DNA of 64,000 bases from JAFAXD01 sp963816775 (GCA_963816775.1 CAWFLX010000008.1:58779-122778), one strand, 5' to 3'. Shown: positions 8,615-18,312, numbered from the stretch's first letter. A program made the numbers and translations. Notes: a model not told the origin generated them from the sequence alone.

Positions 8615-9607
8615 ATGAAACTTCAGCTCAGCATCGGCCTGGCCTCCAATCCGAGAACCTGGCCAATTCTCAATGGCGACGTCGCGCCCGACGGGATCGA
8701 CCTAGTTCCGAGCGTTGTCCATCCCTCCGAGTTGTTTTGGCGCCAGCTCCGCTTCGGTGACTTCGACATTTCCGAAATGTCCATGTCGTCCCTGATGATG
8801 ACGCGTGCACGCGGCGATGACCGCTGGGTCGGAATCCCGGTTTTCACGACACGCCGCTTCTTTCATACCGGCATCCTGGTGCGCCGCGATTCCGGAATTT
8901 TGCAGCCCGCCGATCTGAAGGGACGGCGTGTCGGCGTTCCCGAATACCAACAGACTGCCGCGTTGTGGACACGCGGCGTGCTTGAGCACGAATTCGGCGT
9001 GAAGCCGACCGATGTGGAATTCTGGATGGAGCGTTTGCCCGAGCACAGTCACGCCGGGGCCGTTGCCTTCAAAGCTCCGCCCGGCGTCACCATTCGTCAA
9101 ATACCGGAACATCAAAGCATCGGGTCACTGATGCTCTCCGGCGGGCTGGATTCCGTCATTCACTACATCCGCAAGTCCAACCTCGTCGATCGCAGCACCG
9201 AGGATCTGTGGAACCACCCGGACATCAGGCCACTGTTTCCGGACCAAGCCGCCGAGGGCGGGCGCTACTACCGCAAGACCGGGATCTACCCGATCAACCA
9301 CGGCATGGTCATCAAGCGCGAAATTGCCGAGAAGCATCCGTGGACGGTGCTGAACGTCCTCAAGGCGTTCGAGCAGGCGAATAACGTCGCTGAGCGCCAG
9401 CGCACAGAGCACATCGAATATCATCTGGCGGCCGGGTTACTACCCGAAAGCGCGGTCGACGCCTTGCGGCAGCCGCTGCTCCATCACGGCATCAAACACA
9501 ACCGGCTGACCCTTGAAACTGCCGCCTTGTACTCGCGCGAACAGGGGCTTACGCCCCGCCTGATGAAACTCGATGAACTGTTTGCAGCCAGTGCGATGGA
9601 CGAGTGA
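8615..9607 (+). CDS. 4,5-dihydroxyphthalate decarboxylase-like protein (periplasmic-binding fold)
   Basis: 330 residues from the ATG of MKLQLSIGLASNPRTWPILNG; upstream non-ATG starts are less convincing. The family covers Pht5-type 4,5-dihydroxyphthalate decarboxylases and relatives annotated as ABC substrate-binding proteins, which share a two-lobed binding fold. It has no signal peptide, which favours a cytoplasmic enzyme over a binding protein. Conserved-looking segments are DISEMSMSSLMM, KGRRVGVPEYQQTA and TGIYPINHGMVIKRE. A paralogue lies at 47840-48817. It is divergent from a MetE-like gene and followed by a solute-binding protein, so it is probably part of an aromatic-acid pathway. The activity itself is inferred. 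Confidence 0.75.
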   Translation: MKLQLSIGLASNPRTWPILNGDVAPDGIDLVPSVVHPSELFWRQLRFGDFDISEMSMSSLMMTRARGDDRWVGIPVFTTRRFFHTGILVRRDSGILQPADLKGRRVGVPEYQQTAALWTRGVLEHEFGVKPTDVEFWMERLPEHSHAGAVAFKAPPGVTIRQIPEHQSIGSLMLSGGLDSVIHYIRKSNLVDRSTEDLWNHPDIRPLFPDQAAEGGRYYRKTGIYPINHGMVIKREIAEKHPWTVLNVLKAFEQANNVAERQRTEHIEYHLAAGLLPESAVDALRQPLLHHGIKHNRLTLETAALYSREQGLTPRLMKLDELFAASAMDE

Positions 9608-9666
9608 GAATTAGGACAGTGGGCAAAGGGTATCTCTGGGCGTTGCTTGAACGGCGGAGAAGAAAC

Positions 9667-10632
9667 GTGAAATGGAGACCCGGGTTCATTGCAGTCTCCG
9701 TGTCGTTGGGACTGGCGACCCCCGCAGACGCTCAAACCTATCCAAACAAAGACGTCCACTTTATTTGCGCGATCCCCGCAGGCAGTGGCGCCGATGTCAT
9801 TGTTCGTTTCCTTGCTGAAAAGATGCGGCCCTTGATGAACCAGCCGATCGTGGTCGAGAATCGGGCCGGAGCCAGTGGCAATATCGCAACCGAATATGCG
9901 GCGCGTTCAAAGCCCGACGGTTACACGATCTATGTCCACGCCGGCAGCGCAGTCGCCGCTAACATGCATCTATTCAAGCGGCCGCCGGTAGACGCCGCAA
10001 GTGCGCTCCAAGTCGTCGCAACGATCAATCGCCAGCCGTTCATGGTTGTCGTTGATGCAAAGCGTCCCTGGCAATCGATGGCTGAGCTGACCACGTACGT
10101 GAAGGCGAAAGGTGACAAAGCGAGCTACGCGACCGTGGGCCCGATCGGCCGCGCCATGGGCGCGTTGTACAATCAAATCGCCGGGCTGCAGTCGGTCGAA
10201 GTTCACTATAAGACGGCGGCAGACTCCATCAACGACATGGCCAGCGGCGCTCTCGATTACGGGATGCAGGATCCGCAATTCTCCTTGGCGCAGGCGCGCC
10301 AGGGACGATTGCGCATCCTCGCGGTGAGCACCGGCAAGCGCCTCGCCGCAAACCCTGATTTGCCGACGATGGCCGAGTCGGGAGTTCCGGGCATTGATCT
10401 CATGGGCTGGTTCGCCGCCATGGTTCCGGCCGGCACGCCACGGCCGATTGTCGATCAACTCAACGCGTGGTTCAGCCAGGTCGTCGCCGCCGATGAAACA
10501 ACGCGGTTTCTCAATAGTTTCGGCGGGGACCCTTGGATCGCGACGCCGGAGGAAGGTCAGGCGCGTCTGCGCCAAGACATCGAGGCTTGGGCTGAATACG
10601 TCCGCGTGGCGAAGATCGAACCGGAAGGCTGA
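9667..10632 (+). CDS. TTT-family (Bug) periplasmic solute-binding protein
   Basis: 321 residues from a GTG with GGAGAAG just upstream; a longer in-frame start at 9604 overlaps the previous gene and weakens the signal peptide. The signal peptide ends near ADA-QTYPNKDVHF. Family motifs follow: PAGSGADVIVRFLAEKM, PIVVENRAGASGNIATEYAA and SKPDGYTI. These proteins bind carboxylates for the tripartite tricarboxylate transporter TctCBA. No tctA or tctB membrane gene occurs in the window, so this copy is an orphan that must use a permease encoded elsewhere. Confidence 0.9.
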   Translation: MKWRPGFIAVSVSLGLATPADAQTYPNKDVHFICAIPAGSGADVIVRFLAEKMRPLMNQPIVVENRAGASGNIATEYAARSKPDGYTIYVHAGSAVAANMHLFKRPPVDAASALQVVATINRQPFMVVVDAKRPWQSMAELTTYVKAKGDKASYATVGPIGRAMGALYNQIAGLQSVEVHYKTAADSINDMASGALDYGMQDPQFSLAQARQGRLRILAVSTGKRLAANPDLPTMAESGVPGIDLMGWFAAMVPAGTPRPIVDQLNAWFSQVVAADETTRFLNSFGGDPWIATPEEGQARLRQDIEAWAEYVRVAKIEPEG

Positions 10633-10811
10633 GGCGCGAATTGATTGCAGTCCTCTTCGCGATGGCACGGGCCGCCAGCGTGGAATTCCTTCGAACTTCT
10701 TCGAGACGGTGGTCTGGTTTGCCGCGATAGAAACGAACAGCTTTATTTGATTTTTCCTATAGGCCATCGGGCGCGCGGTCGCGCCGGGGGTTGGCTGATG
10801 TCGAAGCGTGT

Positions 10812-11912
10812 CTAACCCCAAACCTGGCGCGCGACCTCACCCACCAGCGCCAATTTGCGGCGCTGGTCATCCTCGCTCATCGGAGCGCCACCGACGGTCG
10901 TGCCGAATCCGCATTGCGGACTCAAGGCAAGGCGCTCGTGCGGAACAAACGCCGCGGCCGCATCGATGCGACGCTTGAGTTCCGAAGGGTCTTCCAGGAC
11001 CGGAGTCTTGCTGCTGACCAACCCGAGGACGACGGATTTCTCCTTCGGCACATGGCGCAGTGGACGGAAATCTCCCGAGCGCTCGCTGTCGTATTCGAGC
11101 AGAAAAACATCGGCATCGGTCTCGTTGAAGAACTTCTCCGCCACCGCTTCATAACCGCCCGAGCCGATCCAATGGCCGCGAAAATTGCCGCGACAGAGAT
11201 GGATGCCGGCAATCATGTGCGCCGGTCGATCGCGCAGAACCTCGTTGTTGATCCGGATATAGGTGTCGAGCAGCGCCTTCCAGTCCCAGCCCCAGTGTGC
11301 GACGCGCTGCTGGATATTCATGTCGCATAGGAGCGCGGGCGGCACATCATCGAGCTGCAGATAGGTCAGGCCCATACGGCCGAGCTCGGCAATTTCACGG
11401 CGATAAACGGCAACCAGGTCGGACCAGAATGCGTCGACCTGCGGATAGACATCGCGATTGACGCCGTGGGGCCCTCGGAAGAAATGCATCACCGAGGGCG
11501 CGGGCATTGTGATCTTGACCGGCCGGTTGGCGACCTGCTGCACGAAATCGAGCTCATGGGTGCAGATGCCGTTGGTCCGCCGGATCGGCGCGTCGACATG
11601 CGGGACCGGTACCGAAATCGCGGCCTCGCCGTCTTCCATGAATGCGAAGGAGGTCTCCTTGTGGGTCAGACCTTCGACCGAGTCGACGAAACCCGCGAAC
11701 CAGGAACGGCGCCGGTATTCGCCATCGGTCACGGCGTCGAGGCCCGCGTCCTCCTGCACCCGCACGGCGGTTTTGACGGCGTCATCCTGTGCATGCGCGA
11801 ATCCGGCGTCGGACATGCGGCCGCCAGCGTACTCCTTGTACGCCTCGCGCAACGCCTTTGGGCGTATGAGGCTGCCGATGTGATCGGCACGAAACGGGGG
11901 AGTATGTGTCAC
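10812..11912 (-). CDS. MetE C-terminal-domain-like zinc protein, subgroup B (paralogue 2 of 8)
   Basis: 366 residues from a GTG that lies 9 bases after the stop of the ligase gene, so the two form an operon. The entry motif is RADHIGSLIRP. The zinc set is His238-x-Cys240 (IHLCRGN), Glu273 (LLEYD) and Cys334 (SPQCGF). It is closest in style to the copies at 28172 and 39586, which share the LLEYD/LIEYS and CPxCGF signatures. The partner gene is a PaaK-like acyl-CoA ligase, which suggests an aromatic or aliphatic acid substrate. Methionine synthesis is unlikely from context. Confidence 0.85.
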   Translation of the reverse strand: MTHTPPFRADHIGSLIRPKALREAYKEYAGGRMSDAGFAHAQDDAVKTAVRVQEDAGLDAVTDGEYRRRSWFAGFVDSVEGLTHKETSFAFMEDGEAAISVPVPHVDAPIRRTNGICTHELDFVQQVANRPVKITMPAPSVMHFFRGPHGVNRDVYPQVDAFWSDLVAVYRREIAELGRMGLTYLQLDDVPPALLCDMNIQQRVAHWGWDWKALLDTYIRINNEVLRDRPAHMIAGIHLCRGNFRGHWIGSGGYEAVAEKFFNETDADVFLLEYDSERSGDFRPLRHVPKEKSVVLGLVSSKTPVLEDPSELKRRIDAAAAFVPHERLALSPQCGFGTTVGGAPMSEDDQRRKLALVGEVARQVWG

Positions 11913-11921
11913 GTTGCGTTC

Positions 11922-13265
11922 TCAGCGGCGATCGATGAAACGCGGCGCTTTCACGCTCTTCTCGAATTCCCGCGCCAAGGTGCCGGTCTCGAGAATCTCA
12001 ACGACGCAGGTTTGCTCGAATTTTTGTTTCAAGGCGTTCACAAGCTCCTCGACAACCAATCTGGGATTCGCCCCGCGGCGAACCTCGATAAAGAGCAGCA
12101 GCCGATCCTGGCCGTCAGCGGCGGTCACCGCCTCCCCTTTGAAATCCTGGATGGCAGTCTGCGCGAACATGAAATCCTCGAGATCGCCGTGATTGATATT
12201 GACGCCGCGGACCTTGAAGAAACCCTCGGTGCGAAGCGCATGCTCGAGGATCGGGAAAACCGAGAACGGATCGTTGCTCGCTTGCTGTGGCTTCATACGG
12301 ACGATGTCGCCGGTGAGCCAGCGCAGGAAGGGCGTAATCGTGTTGGACCAGAGCGGGGTCATGACCAGCGCGCCCGTCGCGCCTGCGGGCACCGGCTTGC
12401 CGGTGGCGCTGTCCACGACTTCGAGCAGGAACAAATCGGTCCATGCCACCATCGCGCCCAACCCATGCCGCTCGACCGACGTCATGGCGCCCTCGGTCAT
12501 GCCGAAGCTGTTGTAGACGGTTGCGCCCCAGCTGCGCGCCAGCTTGGCGCGCTTGGCGTCCGTCAGTGGCTCGGCGCTAACGAGAACTTTGGAGACACTC
12601 GAGGCCGCGAGATCGATCCCGCGTGCCTCGGCTAGATTGGCGAGGTGGAGCGCGTAGCTCGGCATGGCCGCGACGATGCTCGGCTTTAGGCTGAGGATGA
12701 GCTCAAGTTGTACGTCGGAAGGTGTGGTCGTGCCAGAACCTGCCCACACGGTGGCGAGCCCTTCCATTTCCGCCGAGCGTGGCGTGAGCTGACCAACCGG
12801 GTGTATTCCCATCGGGAAGGCGACGTGGACGACGTCGCCCGGTCCTGCGCCGATGCAAGGCCAGATGCGCCGGAACGAAACGCCGAGCATGTAACGCATG
12901 TCCTGCGCCGAGCGCGGATAGAACAGCGGCTTGCCGGTCGCGCCGCCGGAGCGCCAGAACTCGACCGCGCGGTCGAAGCCCGCGATGCAGAAGTCGCCAT
13001 AGAATTCGTCGGTCGAGAGCTTCCGCAGTTCGTCCTTGGTCAGAACCGGGATCTTGCTCCATTCCTCGGGGTCGTCGAGCTTGCGGGCATCGATACCGGA
13101 CAAGCGCTTGCCGAGGAATTTTGATTGTTTCGCGCGCTCCACCGCCAGAGCCTTTTTCGCCTGATGGATGGCCTCGATATCGCTCACGCTCTTGGGCAGG
13201 CCGAGCGCCCAGCGCTCGGGCTCCAACTCGCCGCCATGTTCGACCGCCTGTGTAGTCGCCGCCAC
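11922..13265 (-). CDS. PaaK-like AMP-dependent acyl/aryl-CoA ligase
   Basis: 447 residues. The GTG start has GGAGGGG at 13271-13277. The adenylation signature is RSGGATGKPLFYPRS (about 105-119), then YNSFGMTEGA, the hinge region WLTGDIVRMKP and KVRGVNINHGDLED, all in the order seen in phenylacetate-CoA ligase. It would activate a carboxylic acid to its CoA thioester with ATP. It heads a two-gene operon with the MetE-like gene at 10812. A perfect 18-bp palindrome immediately upstream is a likely operator. The substrate is not determinable from sequence. Confidence 0.85.
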   Translation of the reverse strand: MAATTQAVEHGGELEPERWALGLPKSVSDIEAIHQAKKALAVERAKQSKFLGKRLSGIDARKLDDPEEWSKIPVLTKDELRKLSTDEFYGDFCIAGFDRAVEFWRSGGATGKPLFYPRSAQDMRYMLGVSFRRIWPCIGAGPGDVVHVAFPMGIHPVGQLTPRSAEMEGLATVWAGSGTTTPSDVQLELILSLKPSIVAAMPSYALHLANLAEARGIDLAASSVSKVLVSAEPLTDAKRAKLARSWGATVYNSFGMTEGAMTSVERHGLGAMVAWTDLFLLEVVDSATGKPVPAGATGALVMTPLWSNTITPFLRWLTGDIVRMKPQQASNDPFSVFPILEHALRTEGFFKVRGVNINHGDLEDFMFAQTAIQDFKGEAVTAADGQDRLLLFIEVRRGANPRLVVEELVNALKQKFEQTCVVEILETGTLAREFEKSVKAPRFIDRR

Positions 13266-13278
13266 TGCAGCCCCTCCA

Positions 13279-13296
13279 TTGACCCGATCGGGTCAA
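13279..13296. promoter_or_regulatory. Perfect 18-bp palindrome upstream of the ligase operon
   Basis: TTGACCCGATCGGGTCAA is fully self-complementary. It abuts the ribosome-binding site of the ligase gene (start codon at 13265, read leftward). Position and symmetry are those of an operator for a dimeric repressor, for example of the TetR family. No regulator gene is adjacent. Confidence 0.6.
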
Positions 13297-13315
13297 AAAC
13301 TAACGGATGTTCTTT

Positions 13316-13660
13316 CTAGATTACGGCCTTGCCGGCAATACGCGCCACCACCTTTCGATAGCGGCTTACGATCGCGGCTCGCGCGCAAAGAGCGCAGTCG
13401 TCGACGAGTTTGACGCCCCCGATAAGCACGGTCTTCACAAGCCTTCGTCCGGCGACGAAAACATATTGGTCGAGCCAGAGGTCGCCGCGGCTCCCGGCCA
13501 TGTCGGGATGGTCGACGTCGAGAACCACAATGTCGGCCCGCCGGCCCGGCCCGATCGATCCGATCCTGCGCCCAAGCGCCTGGGCGCCACCGGCCAGCGC
13601 GACCAACTCGCCCTCCTGCCGCGCCCGCCCACGGGCTAATTGTTTGATCGGTATCTTCAT
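13316..13660 (-). pseudogene. hutF: Remnant of hutF (formimidoylglutamate deiminase), C-terminal part only
   Basis: About 110 codons read GGAQALGRRIGSIGPGRRAD, then VVLDVDHPDMAGSRGDLWLD and later KTVLIGGVKLVDD. This is the C-terminal end of an amidohydrolase of the HutF type, in which a metal-dependent barrel of about 450 residues should precede it. The catalytic barrel is absent: upstream sequence in this frame (to 13720) is unrelated. No other histidine-degradation gene is present. It is most likely a decayed fragment left by rearrangement. Confidence 0.6.
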
Positions 13661-13951
13661 ACATCGCGGATTTTTCCTGTGATCCGGCTCATAGCGAGCA
13701 TGCCTGCGATGGGTTATCATCGAAAAGGCTCAACGCTATTCACCCTCTTCAATCAGTGCGAGTGCGGTCCAAGATTACGGATCAAGTCCTCATACGTTGC
13801 GTCTGGCAGGAAACGGACTCCTCCGGCCAGCATTCCAATTGGCGCTGTCCAAGCAATGCGGGCCGGTGAAGTCATCTGAATTTCATGCGGCCATGAATGG
13901 CGCCGCAGGTCGGTGTCGACGATGTAGGCTACAATTAGCGCGAGTACGACG

Positions 13952-16813
13952 ATGAGCAAATCGCCTGAGTTAGGTGCGAGCGAGCGACCGCAATCCCCGC
14001 AATACTGGCGTGAGATTTACCAGGGAGGGAGCCCAAAAGCGGAGCAAATCCTATTCGAGAAGCTTGCCACGGAGATTATGGACGTTCAGCTCAAGAATAA
14101 GTCGAAGAGTGGATCAGCGTCGATTGACAGGACATTTCACGCAAAATCGTTGCTCGGTGTCACGAATGCAAAGCTGCACGTGTTGGGAGATATCCCGAAC
14201 CGCTTCCGAGTTGGCTATTTCCAACCTGGGTCTGAATATCGGGCGACAGTTCGGATTTCCAACGCCTCCGGTACGCGTCAGGCCGACTATCACATGGACA
14301 TGCGCGGTGCGGCGATCCGCGTACACGCGTCAAACACGGAAAGCCACGATTTGTTGATGACGAATTTCCCCTTCACGCACGCGCGCAACGCTCAGCAATT
14401 CGTGGCTTTTGCAAAAGCCAAGGCAAATTCCGGCGACGCAAAGTTCCAGTTGGCCGTCCGGCTGGTTTTGAGCGTCGGTCCATCCGAAGCCTTGCGAATG
14501 CTGCGAAACGTCAAGGAGGCCACCGAGCAACCGATCAAGAGCGCCGCCCTCGCCAGCTACTGGAGCAGAGGCGCCATCCTGTGGGGAGAAGCGGGACCAG
14601 TTCGCTACCTCTTGAGGCCGGCCGTTGCCGATACCAACGTCGCAGCGATGCCACGTTCGGATCCGGAGTACCTGCATCGGGACATCGCGGACCGCCTTCG
14701 CCGCGGCGACGTTGTCTTCAACATTCTTGTTCAGCCCTTCGTGTCCGAGAGCCAGACGCCGATCGAGGACGGCTCGATCGAATGGACGGAGACGGCATCC
14801 CAACCAATCCCGATTGCGACGCTAACGATCCCCAAACAGGACATCGATGCCGCAGCAGGGCGCGGAATCGAGCGAGAGGTCGATGGGTTGGCGTTCAGCC
14901 CCTGGTATACGACGGACGATTTTAGGCCGCTCGGAAGCATGAATCGCGCGCGCAAACAAGTTTATGCGGCAAGCTCGGCTCACCGCCTCGGCTATCGGTT
15001 TCGCGAGCATGTCCCGGTCCGCAATGTCATCGTCGGCAAAGGCGTTGCTGAGATATTCAAGGTGCTCAATCAGTTCGTACCCTGGCATCGCCTCGATTGG
15101 CATCTTGGTCCTCTCAACCTTTCGGTATTTCGCGAAGAGCTCCGCGCCAAGAATCTTATTGATACCGAGGTCCGGGAGGCTCCCCCGAAAGCGGCCAGCG
15201 TTCCACCGCCGATCCCGGAGCCGGCCAGAACAGCCCGAACCTATGACGGGACCTACAACGACTTGTCGAACCCGAAAATGGGATCGATCGGCTCCACGTT
15301 CGGTCGGAACATGACGCCGGTTTATCGCCCAGATCTGTTCAACGCGCCAAATCCAATCACCGTCAGCCGCGAGTTGATGACACGCGAGGCATTTATCCCG
15401 GCGCGGTCGCTCAACCTTCTGGCCGCGGCCTGGATCCAGTTCCAGGTCCACGATTGGGTCAACCATCGGCGCCACGATCTCACCAACGCGGAAAGCTCGC
15501 ATGACGTTGTCATCCCGACACCCGACGAAAGCACGTGGCAAAGCCTGCCTGGCGAGCAGCCAAAAAACCGTATGCGCATCGCCGGCAACATCCCTGTGCA
15601 CAACACCGACGGCTACCCGGTGTTCGAAAATATGACTACGCCGTGGTGGGACGGCTCCGAAGTCTATGGTGGCGACGCAGATAAAGCGCGTTCGCTGCGC
15701 GAGGGCGCCAAACTCCGGCTTTCCAACGGGTATCTGCCCGAGGAACTGAACGGGCTCAACGTCACCGGTTTCAACGAAAGCTGGTGGCTCGGACTAAGCA
15801 CAATGCACACGTTATTCGCGCGTGAGCACAATGCCATTTGCGATGCTTTGCGCTCGCAGTATCGCGCTTGGAGTGACGAGCGCATCTATCAGACGGCACG
15901 GCTCATCGTCTGCGCGCTGATTGCCAAAATTCATACGGTAGAGTGGACGCCAGCCATCCTTGCGACCAAGACCATCGATATTAGCCTGCACGCCAACTGG
16001 TACGGCGCGCCCAAGGATTGGTTGAGCCAGCTCGGCATCTGGTTGTTTGATACGCGTGAGTTAAAGGGAATTCCGCAAACATTGCCAAATCACCATGGAA
16101 CTCCGTACTCGCTCACCGAGGAATTTGCAGCCGTGTACCGGTTGCATCCGTTGATTCCAGACGACTATCACTTCGTCGACCTCGAGACAGGCAGATCGAC
16201 GACCCTTCCATTCAATAAGATACAGGGGATACAAACCGATGCCGTGATGCGCGGATTGAAGCTGGAGAATGTTGTCTACTCGTTCGGCATCGCTCATCCG
16301 GGCGCGATCACCCTGCACAACTATCCGCGTTCGCTCCAGCACTTCCAGCGAAGCAATGGCGAAATCATCGATCTGTCGGTGGTTGATGTCGTGCGCGATC
16401 GAATGCGGGGCGTTCCGCGATTTAATGACTTTCGCGCGGCTTTGCACAAGCCGCGCATCACGCGATGGGAAGAACTGTCCGACGATCCCGAAACCGTGCG
16501 CCGGATCAAAGATCTGTACGGCTCGCTCGACATGGTCGACACCATGGTTGGCCTGTACGCGGAGCCTCCACCGCAGGGCTTCGGTTTCAGCGACACGGCA
16601 TTTCGCATCTTCATCCTAATGGCCTCGCGGCGGCTGCAAAGCGACCGATTTTTGACGGTCGACTATCGGCCTGAGGTTTACTCGCCGCTGGGGCTCGATT
16701 GGATCGAAAAAAATGGCATGACGAGCATCATTCTGCGGCACTGTCCCTCGCTTGCGGCCTCAGTGCCGCGTGATGCAAGCGCGTTTGCGCCCTTCCGTCC
16801 GATTGCAGTCTGA
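13952..16813 (+). CDS. Two-heme fusion: catalase-related domain plus alpha-dioxygenase/cyclooxygenase-like domain
   Basis: 953 residues. Residues about 10-400 are catalase-like: RTFHAKSLLGV with the distal His63, RFRVGYFQPGSEYRATVRIS, LMTNFPFTHARN and the proximal-Tyr motif R-x3-Tyr338-x5-R. Residues about 425-953 are an animal-peroxidase-type domain. It has distal His500 in IQFQVHDWVNH, and EFAAVYRLHPLIPD with the radical Tyr729 three residues before the proximal heme ligand His732, the arrangement of cyclooxygenase and plant alpha-dioxygenase. By family logic the C-terminal half would peroxidise a fatty acid and the N-terminal half would rearrange or reduce the hydroperoxide. A nitroreductase-like gene and a patatin lipase follow. 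The substrate is inferred. Confidence 0.85.
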   Translation: MSKSPELGASERPQSPQYWREIYQGGSPKAEQILFEKLATEIMDVQLKNKSKSGSASIDRTFHAKSLLGVTNAKLHVLGDIPNRFRVGYFQPGSEYRATVRISNASGTRQADYHMDMRGAAIRVHASNTESHDLLMTNFPFTHARNAQQFVAFAKAKANSGDAKFQLAVRLVLSVGPSEALRMLRNVKEATEQPIKSAALASYWSRGAILWGEAGPVRYLLRPAVADTNVAAMPRSDPEYLHRDIADRLRRGDVVFNILVQPFVSESQTPIEDGSIEWTETASQPIPIATLTIPKQDIDAAAGRGIEREVDGLAFSPWYTTDDFRPLGSMNRARKQVYAASSAHRLGYRFREHVPVRNVIVGKGVAEIFKVLNQFVPWHRLDWHLGPLNLSVFREELRAKNLIDTEVREAPPKAASVPPPIPEPARTARTYDGTYNDLSNPKMGSIGSTFGRNMTPVYRPDLFNAPNPITVSRELMTREAFIPARSLNLLAAAWIQFQVHDWVNHRRHDLTNAESSHDVVIPTPDESTWQSLPGEQPKNRMRIAGNIPVHNTDGYPVFENMTTPWWDGSEVYGGDADKARSLREGAKLRLSNGYLPEELNGLNVTGFNESWWLGLSTMHTLFAREHNAICDALRSQYRAWSDERIYQTARLIVCALIAKIHTVEWTPAILATKTIDISLHANWYGAPKDWLSQLGIWLFDTRELKGIPQTLPNHHGTPYSLTEEFAAVYRLHPLIPDDYHFVDLETGRSTTLPFNKIQGIQTDAVMRGLKLENVVYSFGIAHPGAITLHNYPRSLQHFQRSNGEIIDLSVVDVVRDRMRGVPRFNDFRAALHKPRITRWEELSDDPETVRRIKDLYGSLDMVDTMVGLYAEPPPQGFGFSDTAFRIFILMASRRLQSDRFLTVDYRPEVYSPLGLDWIEKNGMTSIILRHCPSLAASVPRDASAFAPFRPIAV

Positions 16814-16935
16814 AGGGGGGTGTACCGCGGTTGCCGTCCGTTTATGGGCGCGCGAACGCCCAGACACGGCGCCGACGACGACAGTCTGACGCTCAAGCGC
16901 GCCATGCGCAAGCGATCTCAAGGCGGGAGAAAGTC

Positions 16936-18312
16936 ATGAGCAACGGTGTCGCGGTGAAATCTGCCGGCCTCGATAAGCTGCTCGGGCGACCTCTTCTGGA
17001 AGCGATCTGGGCCCGGCGGACGCATCGTGTCAGCCGCGGCGTGCCGCTGCTGGCGGCGGGCTCGATGAGCTATCGCTCAAAGGAAACGCCCGCACCCCTG
17101 GGCGAGCTGGAAGAGGCGGTGTTGATCGCGACCACCGGTCGTACCGGCCTGACCATGCCGGATCGGCCCTTTCAGGATCCGGCGTCCAATGCCTTCATCA
17201 TGGCAAAGCCCAACCTGACGATGGAGGGCCGCACGGCTGGGAGTCCTGACAACGCGCAGGGTACGCATTTCATCATGATCAATGACAGCGGAACATATTT
17301 CATCAAAACACTGCCATTCGACAACTCGGCATCCTTCAGTGCCGAAAATCTGATCGAGCGCGCTCGCCGGGCCAAGGTCGAAATATTCAACCGCCGTTTG
17401 GACACTGCAAACCGCGACTTTCCGGCCTACCTCGATTCCAACCGGTTTCTCTCTAATCTGCCTGGTACGACGATTTTCTTTCCCGTCGTCGACCTGTCGC
17501 ATCAATATATCAACGGCCTCATGTATTTGCTTACCCAACCTGAAGGGCATCGGCCGATGCTGGTCGACGACCGAAACTTCTATCGCGCCGCCGGCGTCGC
17601 CAAATGGGTGCGCAACGGCTTCCTCAACAAAAACATAAAAGTACCTCTCGGCAGCATTGGAACGCTCCGGACTCAGATCGAAGCCGACCTTCTGCTGCAA
17701 AATCTCATGTTGGTTGCCGATGCCATGGGGCTCGGGGCGTACATTCATGGCAGCATCAGTCCGCCGGTACTGTTGGGAGATCCAAAATTCGTTGATCAAT
17801 ATGGCAAGATGCTTGGCTTCGAGTTCGTTACACCGAGGTTCAAGCTACTCGACGTGTTGCGATGGCACGTCCTACTTCCGAGCATGTCGAACTTGCGGGC
17901 CCATCCCGTCGGCTTGAAGGCGGGAAACGAATACCTGATCAAGGCAAAGTGTCCACCCTATTTTGCTTCCATGCGAAGCGCGGTCGACGAGGTCATGGGC
18001 GGTAAGTTTGGAGTAGCGGGCGTCTACAAGGATTCGCAGCTGTTCGCCAAAATCTACAACGGCGATTTCGGGGAGCGTTTTCTGAAGGAAGCGGCTGAGT
18101 ACAGTGGCGACGTGATCGCCTGTGCGAGCGACATCTGCCAGTACATCTTCGACACGCACGGCCGCTTTCCTGCGCACGTGGACGCGATCTACGTGCCAGG
18201 TGTTTGGATTCAGGTCCATCACGTGGACATCGAGTACTACGACCGTTTTTTTGCGAACGGCCTAACCGCGACGCACCGATCGCACGATGATCACTGGCAC
18301 GCACATGGGTAA
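16936..18312 (+). CDS. Nitroreductase-fold-like hypothetical protein
   Basis: 458 residues from an ATG with GGGAGA at 16924-16929; a longer start upstream yields only Arg-rich sequence. An early Arg-rich motif (AIWARRTHRVSRG, about residues 22-34) and LLLQNLMLVADAMGLGAYIH near 285 resemble flavin-binding parts of nitroreductases, but the protein is about twice the usual size and I cannot place the rest. It has no signal peptide. It lies between the two-heme fusion and the patatin gene, all on the same strand, with gaps of 122 and 191 bases. A flavin reductase acting on the fusion's product is possible but speculative. Confidence 0.6.
   Translation: MSNGVAVKSAGLDKLLGRPLLEAIWARRTHRVSRGVPLLAAGSMSYRSKETPAPLGELEEAVLIATTGRTGLTMPDRPFQDPASNAFIMAKPNLTMEGRTAGSPDNAQGTHFIMINDSGTYFIKTLPFDNSASFSAENLIERARRAKVEIFNRRLDTANRDFPAYLDSNRFLSNLPGTTIFFPVVDLSHQYINGLMYLLTQPEGHRPMLVDDRNFYRAAGVAKWVRNGFLNKNIKVPLGSIGTLRTQIEADLLLQNLMLVADAMGLGAYIHGSISPPVLLGDPKFVDQYGKMLGFEFVTPRFKLLDVLRWHVLLPSMSNLRAHPVGLKAGNEYLIKAKCPPYFASMRSAVDEVMGGKFGVAGVYKDSQLFAKIYNGDFGERFLKEAAEYSGDVIACASDICQYIFDTHGRFPAHVDAIYVPGVWIQVHHVDIEYYDRFFANGLTATHRSHDDHWHAHG

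Noticed and set aside
10812..11912. Annotation as methionine synthase (metE)
   Set aside because: Only the C-terminal-type barrel is present, the neighbours are a CoA ligase and transport genes, and several paralogues coexist; a biosynthetic role is not supported.
11466..12635. 389-codon plus-strand frame
   Set aside because: It is antisense to the MetE-like and ligase genes, both of which have clear motifs on the minus strand.
13753..13959. 68-codon minus-strand frame with hydrophobic start
   Set aside because: It overlaps the start of the two-heme fusion gene, has no recognisable ribosome site and no homology that I can see.
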